Source: Bacillota bacterium
GTDB taxonomy: Bacteria > Bacillota > Clostridia > Saccharofermentanales > Fastidiosipilaceae
Assembly: GCA_023388205.1 (NCBI GenBank)
Contig: JAEWGS010000070.1
Coordinates: 1 to 14,452 of the forward strand
Length of the DNA: 14,452 nucleotides
Direction: 5' to 3'
The notes below the pieces were generated by a model, which made no database searches, was not told the DNA's origin, and saw nothing but the letters and a program-made list of their open reading frames with translations. Positions 13,346 through 14,452 of this stretch are shown here, one piece after another. A program made the position numbers and the translations under genes. How positions within the stretch are numbered: the first letter of the stretch is position 1; each line of letters opens with the position of its first letter.

Positions 13346-13591
13346 GGCGTCCTCCTAGGTTAAAAATAGTACGAATCCTTGCACGTATCGATTGAAGTTG
13401 AGATCAGCTTAATCCGTTTGAGAGCGTTGTTATTCGTTTGAGCAAAGTCGTTTTTAGCCTTCGCGAAGCGATCATCAAAGCAATGCGTGTTATTGAGCAT
13501 TATAAAATACTTTGTCATCTGACTTGTTGACACACGTGGCAAGAGAGGGCTTGCTTAGTTTCAACAAAAAGCGTCTCGGCTCTTGGTCGGC
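13346..13591. other. Intergenic region between the membrane protein and mgtC
   Basis: No credible gene is seen in these 246 bases. On the minus strand a perfect TATAAT lies at 13504-13499 without a good -35 box. If used, it would give the membrane protein a leader of about 150 bases. That leader contains the perfect palindrome CTTCGCGAAG (13459-13468). A five-base stem, GCAAG (13539-13543) / CTTGC (13550-13554), lies further upstream but lacks a proper T run. A 60-codon minus-strand frame at 13360-13542 is probably chance. Confidence 0.4.
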
Positions 13592-14278
13592 TCAAGAAAT
13601 CTTAAAGGAACGGATGTCATCAATTTTAGATAAAGGCTCGATGAGCGCATGGTTTTTGAGATGGACTGGAATTTCAACATGAAAACTGGCGATGACAAGG
13701 GTTTCTTGATCTTTCCTTTCGATGCTGTATTGAATATTTCGCGTATGGATTTTTTGCTCGGCCAGAATCCGCTGAATTTCTGGGAAGGTCCTGTCGTGAT
13801 CTGTGTAGCGGATATCTAAGGTGTGAGCAATGGGCAGTTTGAAAAGCCAGCGCACCAAACCCAAGACGAGCAGGGCAATCGCGACAGCGAGGAAGGCGAT
13901 GGCGTAGTAGCCCATCCCGAGTGCGAGTCCAATTGCGGCGGAGGTCCAAAGTGAAGCGGCTGTCGTCAAGCCCGTGACACTCCTTTTGGTCACAATGATG
14001 GTCCCAGCCCCTAAAAAGCCGATGCCGCTGATGACTTGGCAAATCAGGCGCGCAGGGTCAGAGCGAATGACACCGTGAAATTCAGGGTAGCGCCTTGAGA
14101 ATTCAATGGCTTCACGCATGATGTTTTCTTGGATCAGCGCGACGGTGCAAGCACCCAGACAAACTAAGATATGCGTTCTTAATCCCGCGGGGCGACTTTT
14201 GTGTTCTCGGTCGTATCCGATGAGCGATGAAGCGACGACGGCGAGCAGTAAGCGGAGAATGATGATGTGAAAAGGCAT
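13592..14278 (-). CDS. MgtC/SapB family membrane protein
   Basis: The 228-residue protein has the MgtC signature: GYDREHKSRPAGLRTHILVCLGA near the N-terminus, then GIGFLGAGTI and a GLTTAASLWTSAAIGLALGMG segment with further membrane helices. From about residue 150 a soluble tail, beginning near HTLDIRYTD, resembles the ACT-like C-terminal domain of longer MgtC proteins. Relatives are inner-membrane proteins linked to growth in low magnesium and to control of the F-type ATPase in some pathogens. The role in this organism is unknown. GAGGAGG (minus strand, 14293-14287) lies eight bases before the ATG. No magnesium riboswitch is evident in the short upstream sequence available. Confidence 0.9.
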   Translation of the reverse strand: MPFHIIILRLLLAVVASSLIGYDREHKSRPAGLRTHILVCLGACTVALIQENIMREAIEFSRRYPEFHGVIRSDPARLICQVISGIGFLGAGTIIVTKRSVTGLTTAASLWTSAAIGLALGMGYYAIAFLAVAIALLVLGLVRWLFKLPIAHTLDIRYTDHDRTFPEIQRILAEQKIHTRNIQYSIERKDQETLVIASFHVEIPVHLKNHALIEPLSKIDDIRSFKIS

Positions 14279-14306
14279 AGAAGAATCCTCCTCGATGTTT
14301 TGAATG

Positions 14307-14334
14307 ATTCTAATCCAAGTGTGCCCAAGCGCAA
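14307..14334 (-). promoter_or_regulatory. Candidate promoter of the mgtC-like gene
   Basis: On the minus strand TTGCGC (14334-14329) and TAGAAT (14312-14307) are separated by 16 bases and stand about 30 bases before the start codon at 14278. The -10 box matches at five of six positions and the -35 box at only three. An imperfect hairpin with flanking A and T runs (14351-14380) lies just upstream. It may be a weak terminator, but its gene is outside the window. Confidence 0.3.
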
Positions 14335-14452
14335 AGAGAGAATTGAAGGGAAAAATGCCGTGTTGAGGGAAGGCCTTTTTGCTTTTTAGTCAGTGAATGA
14401 CGGTGCAGCAATCAAACTTAAATTCGAGATGATCAGGGCTGAAAAACAAAAC

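Noticed and set aside
13360..13542. 60-codon minus-strand reading frame between the membrane protein and mgtC
   Set aside because: It has no convincing ribosome binding site, no recognisable motif and low-complexity composition. It is most likely chance.

Overview
The window looks like a chromosomal segment of a low-to-mid GC Gram-positive bacterium, most likely an anaerobic Bacillota (Clostridia-type) from a gut, rumen or digester habitat. This is inferred from strong AGGAGG-type ribosome binding sites, an S11 D,D-carboxypeptidase, the recG-rsmD-coaD gene order typical of Bacillota, and a small polysaccharide-degradation locus. No genus can be named from the sequence alone. There are no rRNA or tRNA genes, CRISPR arrays, insertion sequences or phage genes.

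Layout. (1) 1-1348: rpsT (ribosomal protein S20) with its own promoter converges on mtnN (MTA/SAH nucleosidase). One strong symmetric hairpin between them can terminate both. (2) 1349-4454: a membrane-anchored D,D-carboxypeptidase on the minus strand is divergent from an orphan sensor histidine kinase on the plus strand. They share a 319-bp intergenic region rich in short direct repeats. (3) 4519-8845: a DNA maintenance and housekeeping run of nth (endonuclease III), recG (overlapping nth by ATGA), rsmD (16S rRNA G966 methyltransferase) and coaD (phosphopantetheine adenylyltransferase). (4) 8950-12633: two cytoplasmic glycoside hydrolases, a GH29 alpha-L-fucosidase broken by an in-frame TAA and an intact GH3 beta-glycosidase. 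(5) 12692-14278: two minus-strand membrane proteins, a multi-spanning protein resembling the DUF4203/TMEM198 type and an MgtC/SapB family protein, followed by 174 bp with only possible promoter elements.

How the genes work together. mtnN recycles SAM by-products. The D,D-carboxypeptidase trims peptidoglycan, and the adjacent kinase may respond to envelope state, although no response regulator is present. nth and recG serve base excision repair and fork/recombination repair. rsmD and coaD are a common neighbouring pair without an obvious shared biochemistry. The GH29/GH3 pair would trim fucose and beta-linked glucose or xylose from imported oligosaccharides, but the fucosidase appears inactivated in this sequence.

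Most of the window is ordinary housekeeping. The points most worth a second look are the in-frame stop in the fucosidase, a 7 x 12-bp in-frame minisatellite inside recG, and the repeat-bearing divergent control region between the carboxypeptidase and the kinase. No convincing new defence or mobile system was found.
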